Shown one piece after another: positions 26,260 through 33,751 of a stretch of 64,000 bases of DNA. A program made the position numbers and the translations under genes. Origin of the DNA: Sutterella sp047777475 (GTDB lineage Bacteria > Pseudomonadota > Gammaproteobacteria > Burkholderiales > Burkholderiaceae_F). How positions within the stretch are numbered: the stretch's first letter is position 1; each line of letters starts with the position of its first letter. The stretch spans positions 310,001-374,000 of the forward strand of contig JBKEET010000002.1 of NCBI GenBank assembly GCA_047777475.1, given 5' to 3'. The notes beneath the pieces were generated by a model. It made no database searches and was not told the DNA's origin. It saw only the letters and a list, made by a program, of their open reading frames with translations.

Positions 26260-26616
26260 TTCACGGTCCTTCTTTTTCTAAGCTGTGCCCTTTGCGAAGC
26301 GGCGGGTGCCGATCCGCAGAAGGCGGGGTCATGAGGGGCTTTGCCGCGGCGCTGCCAAAGGCACCGGTAAGGCTGCGGCAAGGAGCGTGCCGACGGAGGG
26401 CGCCGGAGCGTTCACCGGCGCGTGCGGACCGAGGGGACCGCACTCGGAAGAGCCGCGCGCCGGGGCCCTTCCGTGATGGCTTTTATCGTGGGATCTGTTT
26501 TGCCATTGTAATCACTTAGGACTACGCAAAAAGGCGATTAGGCAATACCTCTCTGGCGGTTTGACGCAATGCAATTCCCTCGGAGAGTAAGGGCGCCGTG
26601 ATAAGGGCCGACTGCC
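26260..26616. other. Gene-free leader region between cstA-like gene and merR
   Basis: This 357-base stretch holds no convincing gene. The half near the cstA start (26330-26480) is very GC-rich. The half near merR is AT-richer, with CACTTAGGACTACGC and TTAGGCAATACC. It must hold the cstA promoter, but no clear -35/-10 pair or riboswitch fold could be assigned by eye. Confidence 0.5.
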
Positions 26617-27459
26617 TCAGTTGGTGCTCAGCGGCACGATGAAGCGGCCGCAGGCAAAGCGCAGGCTGCAGTCCTTCGGATCAGACAGACGCATCTCGCA
26701 CTGCGCATACACGCTGCCGGTGCCCTTGAGCCCGAGCTCGCGCATCTTGGCAAAAAGCGGGTGGCGGCCTTCGCTGAAGTTTTCAAAGATGGCGTTCGGA
26801 TCGTTTTCGGAGAAGTGGTAGACGAAGGCCTTGCCGCCCGGCATGTGCCTGACGGCTTCGTTCAGGGGAATGCCGAGGCGCTTGGCCTGGCGCTCGGCGA
26901 CGATGAGGCCGAGCTGGATCACGGGCTCCTTTTCGCCTCTTTCGGGCGCAAAGATGCCGATGCCGGTCTTGACGACCGGGAACCATTCGACCCATTCCCT
27001 GAGCAGTCCGTAGACGCGCTCGTCCCGGAGGAATTCGCATTGGTTGGAATGCGGGAGGAAGCAGAGCGGCTCGACTTCCTTCACTTCCCAGTCGCTCGAC
27101 TTGCCGTGCCTTTCGCGGTGCCATTCCATGATGCGGCGGTGCTCTTCGAGCACGGCGGTCTCGCGCGCGATGCGCCGCTCGAGCTCGGAGGCTTTGCGGT
27201 CCAGCGCGGCAAAGGCTTCTTCCTCGCCCGCGGCGAGCATCGGCGCCATGTCCCTCACGATCACGCCGTAGTTGCGCAGCCTCAGGTATTCCATGATCAG
27301 TGCCGCCTGCTCGAAGCCGTACCAGCGGTAGCCGCCGCTGCGGTGCTGCACGCTGAGCAGCCCGAAGTCTTCGTAGTGCTTGAGAAAGTCGGGCGTTACA
27401 CCCATGAACTTTGCAAAGTCGCCGATGCGGTATTGGCGCCTGGTGTGTTTTTCTGACAT
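26617..27459 (-). CDS. MerR-family transcriptional regulator
   Basis: A 280-residue regulator. The N-terminal winged helix is plain (YRIGDFAKFMGVTPDFLKHYEDFGLL, then SGGYRWYGFEQAALI), followed by the dimerisation coiled coil at about residues 80-115. The C-terminal 150 residues carry a GyrI/effector-type fold pattern (VEPLCFLPHSN, PVIQLGLIVAERQA) with several cysteines (CEF, CEM, CGRF), so a small-molecule ligand is likely. It is divergent from the Tat-exported flavoprotein. That gene's promoter has a 19-base spacer with an inverted repeat, the arrangement MerR proteins untwist to activate. Confidence 0.9.
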   Translation of the reverse strand: MSEKHTRRQYRIGDFAKFMGVTPDFLKHYEDFGLLSVQHRSGGYRWYGFEQAALIMEYLRLRNYGVIVRDMAPMLAAGEEEAFAALDRKASELERRIARETAVLEEHRRIMEWHRERHGKSSDWEVKEVEPLCFLPHSNQCEFLRDERVYGLLREWVEWFPVVKTGIGIFAPERGEKEPVIQLGLIVAERQAKRLGIPLNEAVRHMPGGKAFVYHFSENDPNAIFENFSEGRHPLFAKMRELGLKGTGSVYAQCEMRLSDPKDCSLRFACGRFIVPLSTN

Positions 27460-27592
27460 CCCGCGTGCTCTCCGGCTTCAAAAACCTACTACAGCATAGC
27501 AGGGGAGATGTCCCGAGAAGGCGAACGCGCCTATTTTGTCCTGCGCGGGATTCTTCCTCGGATTCGGCCCGGCCCGCTGAAAAACTTTTTCA

Positions 27593-27609
27593 ATGCCTTT
27601 TCAAGGCAT
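27593..27609. repeat. Hairpin ATGCCTT-TTC-AAGGCAT
   Basis: A perfect 7-base inverted repeat about 40 bases upstream of the putative flavoprotein promoter. Role unknown. Confidence 0.5.
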
Positions 27610-27644
27610 CGGCAGGGCGTCTTTTCTGAGGGTTTGTTCTCCCT

Positions 27645-27675
27645 TTGACTTGGGCCTTATGCCCAGCCATAAGCT
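27645..27675 (+). promoter_or_regulatory. MerR-type promoter of the flavoprotein gene
   Basis: TTGACT (-35, 27645-27650) and TAAGCT (-10, 27670-27675) are 19 bases apart, too long for normal sigma70 use. The spacer is centred on the perfect inverted repeat TGGGC-CTTAT-GCCCA. A dyad inside a 19-20 base spacer is the hallmark of MerR-activated promoters. The gene starts about 55 bases beyond the predicted transcript start. Confidence 0.65.
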
Positions 27676-27735
27676 TTCAGACGAAGCAAACGAGCAGCGG
27701 CCGCAGGGCCGCCCGCTTAAAGGAGATAACGGAAA

Positions 27736-29700
27736 ATGGAAAAGAATTTCTCACGCCGCGCCTTCCTGCGCACCACGCTTGCAGGCGGCACTGCCATGGC
27801 CGCAGCGGCGGTCCACGCCGCTCCCGCCGGACTCTATAAGGCGGGCACGTATTCGGCCAAGGCCGCCGGCATCGGCGGCGACGTTATCGTCACGATGACG
27901 TTCGATGCGAACAAGATAACGGACGTTGTGCTCGATGTGTCGCATGAGACGCCCGACATCGGCCAGGCCGCCGCCAAGACGCTCAAGGCCGAGATCCTCA
28001 AGGCGCAGGGCGCCGAGATCGACGCCGTTTCCGGCGCTTCGATCACGTCGTCGGCCGTTCGCAAGGCCGCCGCGAAGTGCATCCAGCAGGCCAAGGGCGA
28101 GATCCCCGTCGAGGTCATCACGAAGCAGACCGAAGAGAAGGACGACGGCGACTGGCTCGGCAAGCCGCCCGAAATCAATGAAAAGGACATCGTCGCCACG
28201 AACACGACCGACATCCTCGTCATCGGCTGCGGCACGGGCGGCATGGTTGCCGTCGCCACCGCCGCAGAGGCGGGCGCCAAGGTGATCGGCATCGACCGCT
28301 TCGCCGTTGGCACGGGCGTGCGCACCTTCATCGGCGCGCTGGACTCGCGCTATGAAAAGAAAGCAGGCGCTCACATCGACAAGTTCGACATGATCAGGAT
28401 GGCTTCGGAGTACTCCGGCGGCCACATCCAGCCGGAACTCATCCGCCTGTGGTGCGACGAGTCGGGCGCGACCGTCGACTGGTACGGCGATCGCCTCGCC
28501 GAGCGCGGCGTCGAGCTTTGGTACCAGCCCGAAGACAAGAACGAGCACTGCCGCTTCCAGCTCTTCCCGGTCGGCCACCGCGCCCGCTTCACGGGCAGCA
28601 ATGACGGCAAGGGCCATGAGCTCGACGGCAGCAAGGTGCTTTACGACTATGCCGTCAAGCACGGTGCCCGCTTTGACTACAACATGAAGATGGTCAAGCT
28701 CGAGAAGAAGAACGGGCGCGTCACGGGCTGCATCGCCGAAAACGGCGACGGCAAGTACGTGCGCTACGTCGCGAACCGCGGCACGATCGTCTGCACGGGC
28801 GGCTATTCCAAGAACTTCCGGATGCTCAAGGCGCTCCAGCCTTGGAACACGCGCATCATCGGCCGCAGCGACTCGATGCCCGGCTCCTGGGGCGACGGCA
28901 TCCGCGCCTGCATCTGGGCCGGTGCCAAGATGGACGAGACGCACTCGCTGATGATCTTCGACCGCTGCGCGCTGCGCCGCGATCAGGAACCCGGCCCCGA
29001 AACGACCGAAGCGCAGGCGGGCGGCCTCTTCTGGATGGGCTCGCAGCCGTGGCTCAAGGTGAACGCCGACGGCAAGCGCTTCTTCAACGAGTCGGGCAAC
29101 TACGCCGGCATCCTTCATTCCGACGAATATCAGAAAGGCCACTGCCACTACACCATCTTCGACAGCACCTGGCCGAGCCAGGCGAAGCAGTTCAAGATGC
29201 ACGGCTGCTCGAGGCTCTTCCCGTTTGAAAACGGTGCCGATCCGATGATCCCCTATAAGGTCATCGAACAGCAGATGCTGCCGCAGCTCGTCAAGGACGG
29301 CTACGTGCAGAAGGCCGACACGATCGAAGAGCTCGCCGAGAAGCTCGGCCTGCCGAAAGCGCAGCTCAAGGCAACGGTTGAGCGCTACAACAAGATGGCC
29401 GAAAAGGGCGAGGACACCGATTTCGGCAAGGAGGCCTTCCGCCTGCTTCCGGTCGCGAAGCCGCCTTTCTACGGTGCCAAGAACACGGGCCTCGTGCTCT
29501 GCACGATGGACGGCATTCAGATCAACACGCACATGAATGCCATCGACATCGAGGGCAACCCGATCCCGGGTCTTTATGTGGTCGGCAACGACAGCGGCGG
29601 ATTCTTCTCGAACGACTATCCGAGCCTCGTCACCGGCATGGCCTGCGGACGCACGATCACGTTCGCCAGGCACGTGGCCCGCGAGCTGGCCAAGGCCTGA
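27736..29700 (+). CDS. Tat-exported FMN/FAD fumarate-reductase-type flavoprotein
   Basis: A 654-residue periplasmic reductase. The Tat signal is explicit (NFSRRAFLRTT, twin Arg at 7-8). The FMN-binding domain spans about residues 33-120 with SGASIT at 99-104, whose Thr-104 is the expected covalent FMN site. The FAD_binding_2 domain starts at DILVIGCGTGGMVAVATAAEAG (split here: GCGTGG at 164-169) and continues to the C-terminus. No haem CxxCH motif is present, so electrons must come from another carrier. Related enzymes reduce fumarate, urocanate or other unsaturated acids as anaerobic electron acceptors; the acceptor here is unknown. AAAGGAGATAACGGAAA precedes the ATG. Confidence 0.92.
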   Translation: MEKNFSRRAFLRTTLAGGTAMAAAAVHAAPAGLYKAGTYSAKAAGIGGDVIVTMTFDANKITDVVLDVSHETPDIGQAAAKTLKAEILKAQGAEIDAVSGASITSSAVRKAAAKCIQQAKGEIPVEVITKQTEEKDDGDWLGKPPEINEKDIVATNTTDILVIGCGTGGMVAVATAAEAGAKVIGIDRFAVGTGVRTFIGALDSRYEKKAGAHIDKFDMIRMASEYSGGHIQPELIRLWCDESGATVDWYGDRLAERGVELWYQPEDKNEHCRFQLFPVGHRARFTGSNDGKGHELDGSKVLYDYAVKHGARFDYNMKMVKLEKKNGRVTGCIAENGDGKYVRYVANRGTIVCTGGYSKNFRMLKALQPWNTRIIGRSDSMPGSWGDGIRACIWAGAKMDETHSLMIFDRCALRRDQEPGPETTEAQAGGLFWMGSQPWLKVNADGKRFFNESGNYAGILHSDEYQKGHCHYTIFDSTWPSQAKQFKMHGCSRLFPFENGADPMIPYKVIEQQMLPQLVKDGYVQKADTIEELAEKLGLPKAQLKATVERYNKMAEKGEDTDFGKEAFRLLPVAKPPFYGAKNTGLVLCTMDGIQINTHMNAIDIEGNPIPGLYVVGNDSGGFFSNDYPSLVTGMACGRTITFARHVARELAKA

Positions 29701-29725
29701 TTAACTAGCTCCTGACGGTTCTTTT

Positions 29726-29766
29726 CGCTCCCGACTGAAGCATGGCTCGGCCGGGAGCGTTTTTTG
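29726..29766 (+). terminator. Terminator after flavoprotein gene
   Basis: CGCTCCCG...CGGGAGCG followed by TTTTTTG. It marks the left edge of the low-GC island. Confidence 0.87.
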
Positions 29767-29858
29767 TCTGCAGGAAGGGGACTGCGATGTCCCGGGCGCT
29801 TTGCCGCTTCCATGACGTATGGAGCAGGGCGGCGGCAATGGGCCGATAAAGGCCGGGG

Positions 29859-30113
29859 CTAGCGCTTTTTCTCCTTAGCCTTAGCCTCCTCCTTCCTGTT
29901 TGCTTCATCGAGTATGTCCAAGAAGTACTGATCTGTTGTTCGCCCGCCCAAGGCTTTCCTGTAGGACTCGTTGGCCTTTTTCTTTTCTTCGGGCGTTCTG
30001 TAAGGCAGCATCGAATTTTTGACGGACTCGGGAATAGAGTGCCTTCCGACGACGACGAACGTTCCCAAAGGTCCGTACAGCCTGTCAAATTCTTCTTCTG
30101 AAATCTTTGGCAT
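29859..30113 (-). CDS. Small protein family B, copy 1 (function unknown)
   Basis: An 84-residue soluble protein that I do not recognise. It starts MPKISEEEFDRLYGPLG after a strong ribosome binding site (AAGGAGAACACAA). The core VVVGRHSIPESVKNSML is followed by YRTPEEKKKAN, a predicted helix with GRTTDQYFLDILDEAN, and a charged Lys/Glu tail. It aligns along its whole length with copy 2 (30248-30496) and a decayed copy 3 (30621-30853). No signal peptide, membrane segment or cysteine is present. The gene is intact and the conserved residues are under apparent coding constraint, since differences between copies 1 and 2 are mostly conservative. Base composition is less GC-rich than the neighbouring housekeeping genes. 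Confidence 0.75.
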   Translation of the reverse strand: MPKISEEEFDRLYGPLGTFVVVGRHSIPESVKNSMLPYRTPEEKKKANESYRKALGGRTTDQYFLDILDEANRKEEAKAKEKKR

Positions 30114-30247
30114 TTGTGTTCTCCTTACAAATCGAATTCCTCTCGCAGATGGACTCTTCCGCGCCTATGGAATCCCGGAACAGATGTGCAGTTGGAATTG
30201 GCTCCTGCAGAAGCTCAGGACTCATGCGGTGCCTTGTGAAGCTCGGG
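30114..30247. repeat. Intergenic direct repeat, unit 1
   Basis: This leader of family B copy 1 is highly similar to 30497-30620. Long identical stretches include CGAATTCCTCTCGCAGATG, CTATGGAATCCCGGAACAGA and CATGCGGTGCCTTGTGAAGC. Gene plus leader were therefore duplicated together as a unit of about 383 bases. Confidence 0.85.
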
Positions 30248-30496
30248 CTATGGCTTCTTCTCTTTTACCGCTGCTTCCTTGTTTGCTTCATCGAGCATCT
30301 CCCAGAAATACTGATCTGTTGTTCTCCCTTTTAAAAATTTGTCGTAGGCTGCGTTGGCTTTTTCCTTTTCTTCGGGCGTTCTGTAAGGCACCATCGAATT
30401 TTTGACGGACTTGTGAATAGAGTGCCTTCCGACGACGAAGAACGTTCCCAAAGGGCCGTACAGCCTGTCAAATTCTTCTTCCGTAATTTCTGGCAT
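30248..30496 (-). CDS. Small protein family B, copy 2 (function unknown)
   Basis: An 82-residue paralogue of copy 1. It begins MPEITEEEFDRLYGPLG, keeps VVGRHSI, SVKNSM, PYRTPEEK and KGRTTDQYF, and ends in KEAAVKEKKP. The start at 30496 is chosen because AGGAG lies 9 bases upstream and because it aligns with the start of copy 1. A longer in-frame reading to 30664 only runs through the duplicated leader. Not recognised as any known family. Confidence 0.75.
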   Translation of the reverse strand: MPEITEEEFDRLYGPLGTFFVVGRHSIHKSVKNSMVPYRTPEEKEKANAAYDKFLKGRTTDQYFWEMLDEANKEAAVKEKKP

Positions 30497-30620
30497 TTGG
30501 GCTCTCCTATACAAACCGAATTCCTCTCGCAGATGCGGTCTGCCGCACCTATGGAATCCCGGAACAGATGTGCCTTTGGAATTGGCTCCAGAACCCATGC
30601 GGTGCCTTGTGAAGCCCGTG
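30497..30620. repeat. Intergenic direct repeat, unit 2
   Basis: Second copy of the leader described at 30114-30247. It lies between family B copy 2 and the decayed copy 3. Upstream of copy 3 the similarity ends. Confidence 0.85.
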
Positions 30621-30853
30621 CTAGGGCTTCTTCTCTTTTGCCTCTGCTTCCTTGATGGCTTCATCGAGCATGTCCCGGAAGTACTCTTCCGTCGTTCGGC
30701 CCTTCAAAAATTTGTTCCAACCGTCGTCCAATTCCTTCAGCTCTTCCGGTGTCATGGCTCGCTTCTTGGAATTTGACAGGGGAGTCCGATTACACAGAAG
30801 GGACGTAATGGTCCGTATAACTTTTCATATTCTTCCGGTGAAAGTTGCCTCAT
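30621..30853 (-). pseudogene. Small protein family B, copy 3, frameshifted
   Basis: Starts MRQLSPEEYEKLYGPLRPFCVIG (split as MRQLSPEEYEKLYGPL then RPFCVIG) after AGGGAAATAAAAG. It then runs into a stop after PRSEP. In a second frame the rest is recognisable: SNSKKRAMTPEELKEL, then KGRTTEEYFRDMLDEA and an EAKEKKP end. About seven residues of the VGRHSI region plus one base appear lost. It is the most divergent copy and probably the oldest. Confidence 0.7.
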
Positions 30854-31539
30854 CTTTTATTTCCCTGTTCATAAAAAAACATTTGAAAACCAGGCTTCCC
30901 TTCGATGGCAAGCATTGAAAGCATTCAGAGAGATTTAGGCGACAGATCCATCAGACTGGAAAGCTTGTGCGGCAGCGCTTTTGCATGCAAGGTCGAAGCG
31001 CTCTGCCGCACTTCCCTCTGTCTGCATTTACATTTTTCGCAGCATCAGCTGGCTTAGTGCCCTTTATCGGAGGTTTCCTGATCGGTGTCAGTAATACCTT
31101 TCAATTAAATTTGGCCGTATAGAAGAGCAGGCAGCAGAAGAAAATCTCGCAAGGGGTCAATGCGCGGCCTAAGCCTGCTGATGAAAACAGGCTCAAAAAC
31201 AGACCGCCGATAAAAAAGGTCACGAAGGAAAAAATCCAGGAGTACGATCTTCTTAAGCGCTCCGAATTTACGCCGGTTCTGCCGTTTATTGAATGCATCA
31301 AATTTCGCCCGGCATAACTGAATTTGAAAAATATTTATTTATTGCCTTTCCTAAAGGGAATTTGATCGGAGCGGAAAATGCAATTCCTCGCTTATTTGAG
31401 CTTACCCGGGGAATAGAAACTTCACAGCAATTGTGATAAAGGACGGCATGGCTGCCGCTCTTAAGAGATTCAACAGAGCTGGCATAGAAGCCAGCGAGAA
31501 ATGAAGTCAGAATCCGAAATGGAGTATGGAGAATAAAAA
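30854..31539. other. Decayed stretch between the B and A gene clusters
   Basis: No convincing intact gene. On the plus strand ATG 30905 opens 50 codons (MASIESIQRDLGDRSIRLES...). In another frame 30985-31122 reads ...AGLVPFIGGFLIGVSNTFQ, a membrane-like end. The same frame continues past one TAG to 31318 as a highly basic sequence. This pattern looks like a degraded coiled-coil/membrane gene. A minus-strand alternative at 31101-31301 (two hydrophobic stretches) lacks a good ribosome binding site. The last 60 bases (AALKRFNRAG...) faintly resemble the C-terminus of family A. Confidence 0.4.
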
Positions 31540-31716
31540 ATGAGTGAATCTATGCCTGAATGGTTTGTCAAATATGGAAAATGGATTACTCCGACCGGCA
31601 AGGATCCCGCCTGCAGTTGGGAGCTGAAGCCCGGCGCTCCGAAAGAGGCCAAGAAACTGCTCGAGGAATATAAGAAAAAGCGCAGAGAAGACTATGAAAA
31701 GGGAATCGACCGCTAA
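31540..31716 (+). CDS. Small protein family A, copy 1 (function unknown)
   Basis: A 58-residue protein beginning MSESMPEWFVKYGKWITP with GGAGAATAAAAA upstream. The family pattern is P-x-(V/W)-(F/Y)-V-K-Y-x-K-W-(I/L), then an aromatic W-x-L-K-P-G-A-P-K-E-A-K, then a charged helix. This copy keeps all of it (SWELKPGAPKEAKKLLEEYK) and ends KGIDR. It has no signal peptide or membrane helix and is rich in Lys, Glu and Trp. Family not recognised. Four intact copies in a row, each with its own ribosome binding site, argue for real translated genes. Confidence 0.72.
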   Translation: MSESMPEWFVKYGKWITPTGKDPACSWELKPGAPKEAKKLLEEYKKKRREDYEKGIDR

Positions 31717-31842
31717 TCTGGCATTCAATAGAAAACACGGTTTCTAAAAGATTTTTGAAAAGCTGAATAAGCGATCGAATAGGCCGGGACGAAATATAAG
31801 AAATTAATGTTTAATCGTACCAATACAATACGGAGGCAAAAA

Positions 31843-32019
31843 ATGAGTCATCCTGCTCCTGAAGTGTATGTTAAATACAGAAAATGGCTAACTCCTACCG
31901 GCAAGGATCCAGTCTGCTCATGGGAGTTGAAACCAGGTGCTCCCAAAGAAGCCAAGAAGCTGCTCGAGGAATATAAGAACTGGCTACAGAAAGCCAGGGA
32001 GAAAGGGATTCTTGTCTAG
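31843..32019 (+). CDS. Small protein family A, copy 2 (function unknown)
   Basis: A 58-residue paralogue starting MSHPAPEVYVKYRKWLTP after CGGAGGCAAAAA. It shares TGKDP, CSWELKPGAPKEAKKLLEEYK with copy 1 almost unchanged, so these two are the closest pair. The C-terminus is WLQKAREKGILV. An upstream in-frame ATG at 31807 is not used because the ribosome binding site lies between the two. A short hairpin ACCAAT/ATTGGT follows at 32030-32046. Confidence 0.74.
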   Translation: MSHPAPEVYVKYRKWLTPTGKDPVCSWELKPGAPKEAKKLLEEYKNWLQKAREKGILV

Positions 32020-32123
32020 AGCTCCCTTAACCAATAAAACATTGGTCCCGGCTTTTATGTCTGTTTTAACTGGCCATTTGATTTACATCTCTGTAACTTA
32101 AAAATTAGATCACTAATTGACAA

Positions 32124-32204
32124 GAGATTGGAGCACTAACGAGCGTGTTCGCTCGCTTCAAAAGAGCATATGTTGATGGTCTGGTTAAGGAAGAGGAAAG
32201 GAAT
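32124..32204 (+). pseudogene. Remnant of a family A gene (C-terminal part)
   Basis: The plus-strand frame reads SVFARFKRAYVDGLVKEEERN. It matches the C-terminal helix of intact copies (for example LFEEFKKTYLDARKKG in copy 4). The N-terminal half is missing. The frame runs on into the decayed copy 3 at 32259, which suggests unequal recombination between copies. Confidence 0.45.
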
Positions 32205-32258
32205 CAGAAAAGCGGATGTTACGAGTTTTATGGGAGGAAAGAACAGTCCGGGAATGAT

Positions 32259-32426
32259 ATGAAAGTGAAGATGCCTGAATTTTGGGCGAAATATCGCCAA
32301 TGACATGAACCGTTGGACGATGAAAACCGCGACCTCACCCTCAAGGCGAAAGAAGCCAAGGAGGCTTTGGAGAAGTTCTATGAGACGTATGAAGCAACGA
32401 GGGGAAAAGAAATTGAAAGTTTCTGA
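32259..32426 (+). pseudogene. Small protein family A, copy 3, nonsense-broken
   Basis: Reads MKVKMPEFWAKYRQ, then TGA at 32301-32303 exactly where intact copies have the conserved Trp (KYRKW), so TGG to TGA is the simplest explanation. The frame continues HEPLDDENRDLTLKAKEAKE and ALEKFYETYEATRG to a stop at 32426. The KPGAP core is also altered (TLKAKEAKE), so this copy is diverged as well as interrupted. The ribosome binding site GGGAGGAAAG is distant. Confidence 0.65.
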
Positions 32427-32450
32427 GACTGTGACGAGGAGGAAAAAATA

Positions 32451-32621
32451 ATGATGGAGGCGCCAAAAGTATTTGTGAAATATAGAAAATGGCTGACTTC
32501 TTCTAAAGACCCTAATTTTGGATGGGCTTTGAAGCCCGGTGCTCCAAAAGAAGCCAAAAAGCTATTCGAGGAGTTCAAGAAAACCTATCTTGACGCGAGA
32601 AAGAAAGGTATCTACCTCTAG
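32451..32621 (+). CDS. Small protein family A, copy 4 (function unknown)
   Basis: A 56-residue protein starting MMEAPKVFVKYRKWLTSS after GAGGAGGAAAAAATA. The core GWALKPGAPKEAKKLFEEFK is intact and the C-terminus is LDARKKGIYL. It begins 24 bases after the broken copy 3. Confidence 0.73.
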   Translation: MMEAPKVFVKYRKWLTSSKDPNFGWALKPGAPKEAKKLFEEFKKTYLDARKKGIYL

Positions 32622-32657
32622 TTCATATTTAAGCCGTTGCGGTAAGCCAAACACAAT

Positions 32658-32741
32658 ATGCCGGAGAAAGCCAGAGAAACTCTGGCAAAGCTCTGTTGAG
32701 CGTAAGCGGCTGCGGGAAAGAAGGGCTTCAACTTCAATAAC
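32658..32741 (+). pseudogene. Second remnant of a family A gene
   Basis: The frame PEKARETLAKLC, interrupted by two stops, then AAGKKGFNF, resembles the PKEAKKLLEE...ARKKG end of the family. It fills the gap between copies 4 and 5. The match is short and the call is tentative. Confidence 0.35.
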
Positions 32742-32767
32742 ACGTCTCTCAATGAGGAGGGTAAAAA

Positions 32768-32944
32768 ATGAACATTCCTGTTCCTGAAGTATTCGTTAAA
32801 TATGACAAATGGATTGTTAATGCCGACGAAAATTCAGATTTCGCCTGGAAACTGAAACCCGGCGCCCCGAAGGAAGCCAAGATATTGTTCGAGAAATTCA
32901 AGAAACAAATGCTTGATGCGAAGAAGAAAGGGATGCTTCTCTAA
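32768..32944 (+). CDS. Small protein family A, copy 5 (function unknown)
   Basis: A 58-residue protein starting MNIPVPEVFVKYDKWIVN after GAGGAGGGTAAAAA. It keeps FAWKLKPGAPKEAKILFEKFK and ends LDAKKKGMLL. The middle (NADENSD) has diverged from the TGKDP of copies 1 and 2, which shows that the W-x-L-K-P-G-A-P-K-E-A-K block is the constrained part. Confidence 0.73.
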   Translation: MNIPVPEVFVKYDKWIVNADENSDFAWKLKPGAPKEAKILFEKFKKQMLDAKKKGMLL

Positions 32945-33022
32945 TAAAAAAATAGGAATAAGAAAGCTGAAAAAGATACTAAGAAAATGGCGTGAATGAT
33001 TGAAGAAAAACCGGAGCAATCA

Positions 33023-33238
33023 ATGTCCTCAAATAAAGGTATATCTCCCGAAGAAGAGAGAAAGCTATACATTGAACTGAACAAAATGGAGGAACAGTAC
33101 GAAAAGCGCTTTCATGATCAGATTCCTGTCGGCCCTTTTGGTCTTGACCCTAGGGAAGCGATCAGCGAGATAAAGAAAGCACTGAAAACGGGGAAGCCTT
33201 ACGAAGGATATCCCGTGGGGAAAAACGTAATTCTGTAA
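33023..33238 (+). CDS. Small protein C (function unknown)
   Basis: A 71-residue protein starting MSSNKGISPEEERKLY. The start is set at 33023 because CCGGAGCAATCA precedes it; an in-frame ATG 27 bases upstream has no ribosome binding site. The middle DQIPVGPFGLDPREAI and the end KKALKTGKPYEGYPVG are distinctive. It is predicted soluble with helix-turn-helix-like alternation but no recognised DNA-binding motif. Weak resemblance to family B (SPEEYEKLYGPL and the K-x-L-x-x-G end) may indicate common origin. It closes the small-gene cluster. Confidence 0.65.
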   Translation: MSSNKGISPEEERKLYIELNKMEEQYEKRFHDQIPVGPFGLDPREAISEIKKALKTGKPYEGYPVGKNVIL

Positions 33239-33457
33239 TAGGCTTACAGCGTTGAGATTAAGCTCTGTCAGGCTAATGGGACTGTTTGCAAAAGGGTCTC
33301 GCTTTCAGAGAACACTTTTTAGTGTTTGATCTTTGCTTGAGGTTCTGTTAGGAACTAAAAGCATTGCATGAAGGCTGTCTTGATAGCATTTACAAGACAC
33401 CGAAATGAGGCTAAAGTCTCAAGTAAGTGGGACGGGGGTTTTACCCATCCGGCGTCT

Positions 33458-33486
33458 GGCCTGCGGTTTGACCGCAGGCCTTTCGC
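33458..33486 (+). terminator. Hairpin, terminator-like
   Basis: GGCCTGCGG-TTTGA-CCGCAGGCC followed by TTTCG. The stem is perfect but the T-run is short. Confidence 0.5.
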
Positions 33487-33661
33487 TTATTTGCATCGGT
33501 TATTTAGCATAGTGTTGCGGATAAACTCTCTCCAGACGGGGTTGCTGAACTCCCGAAGAAGCTTGTCCTATCGCTTGTTCCCAGAGCAGCAGTGCTCCGC
33601 AGAAACGCTGAAACGGCAAGTGTGTGTTGAGGATCAGCAGGGTGTTCACTGGAAAAAGAAG

Positions 33662-33690
33662 CCGGCGATCACTGCGTGATCGCCGGTTTC
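33662..33690 (+). terminator. Hairpin, terminator-like
   Basis: CCGGCGATCAC-TGC-GTGATCGCCGG, an 11-bp perfect stem followed by TTTC. It also follows an A-rich stretch, so either direction is possible. Confidence 0.5.
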
Positions 33691-33751
33691 AGACCGCATG
33701 CGCGGATAGCGGAGGAATCGCCTTCAGCTAGCCACGGCAAAACCGGTCTGC

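Noticed and set aside
31101..31301. Minus-strand 66-codon frame with two hydrophobic stretches
   Set aside because: No good ribosome binding site. It overlaps a plus-strand frame that continues from a neighbouring gene-like remnant, and hydrophobic antisense of Lys/Glu-rich coding is common. Kept only as a remark on the decayed region.
32117..32145. TTGACA at 32117 as a promoter for the broken family A copy
   Set aside because: No -10 element is found at 16-19 bases spacing; only a GAGCG/CGCTC hairpin follows.
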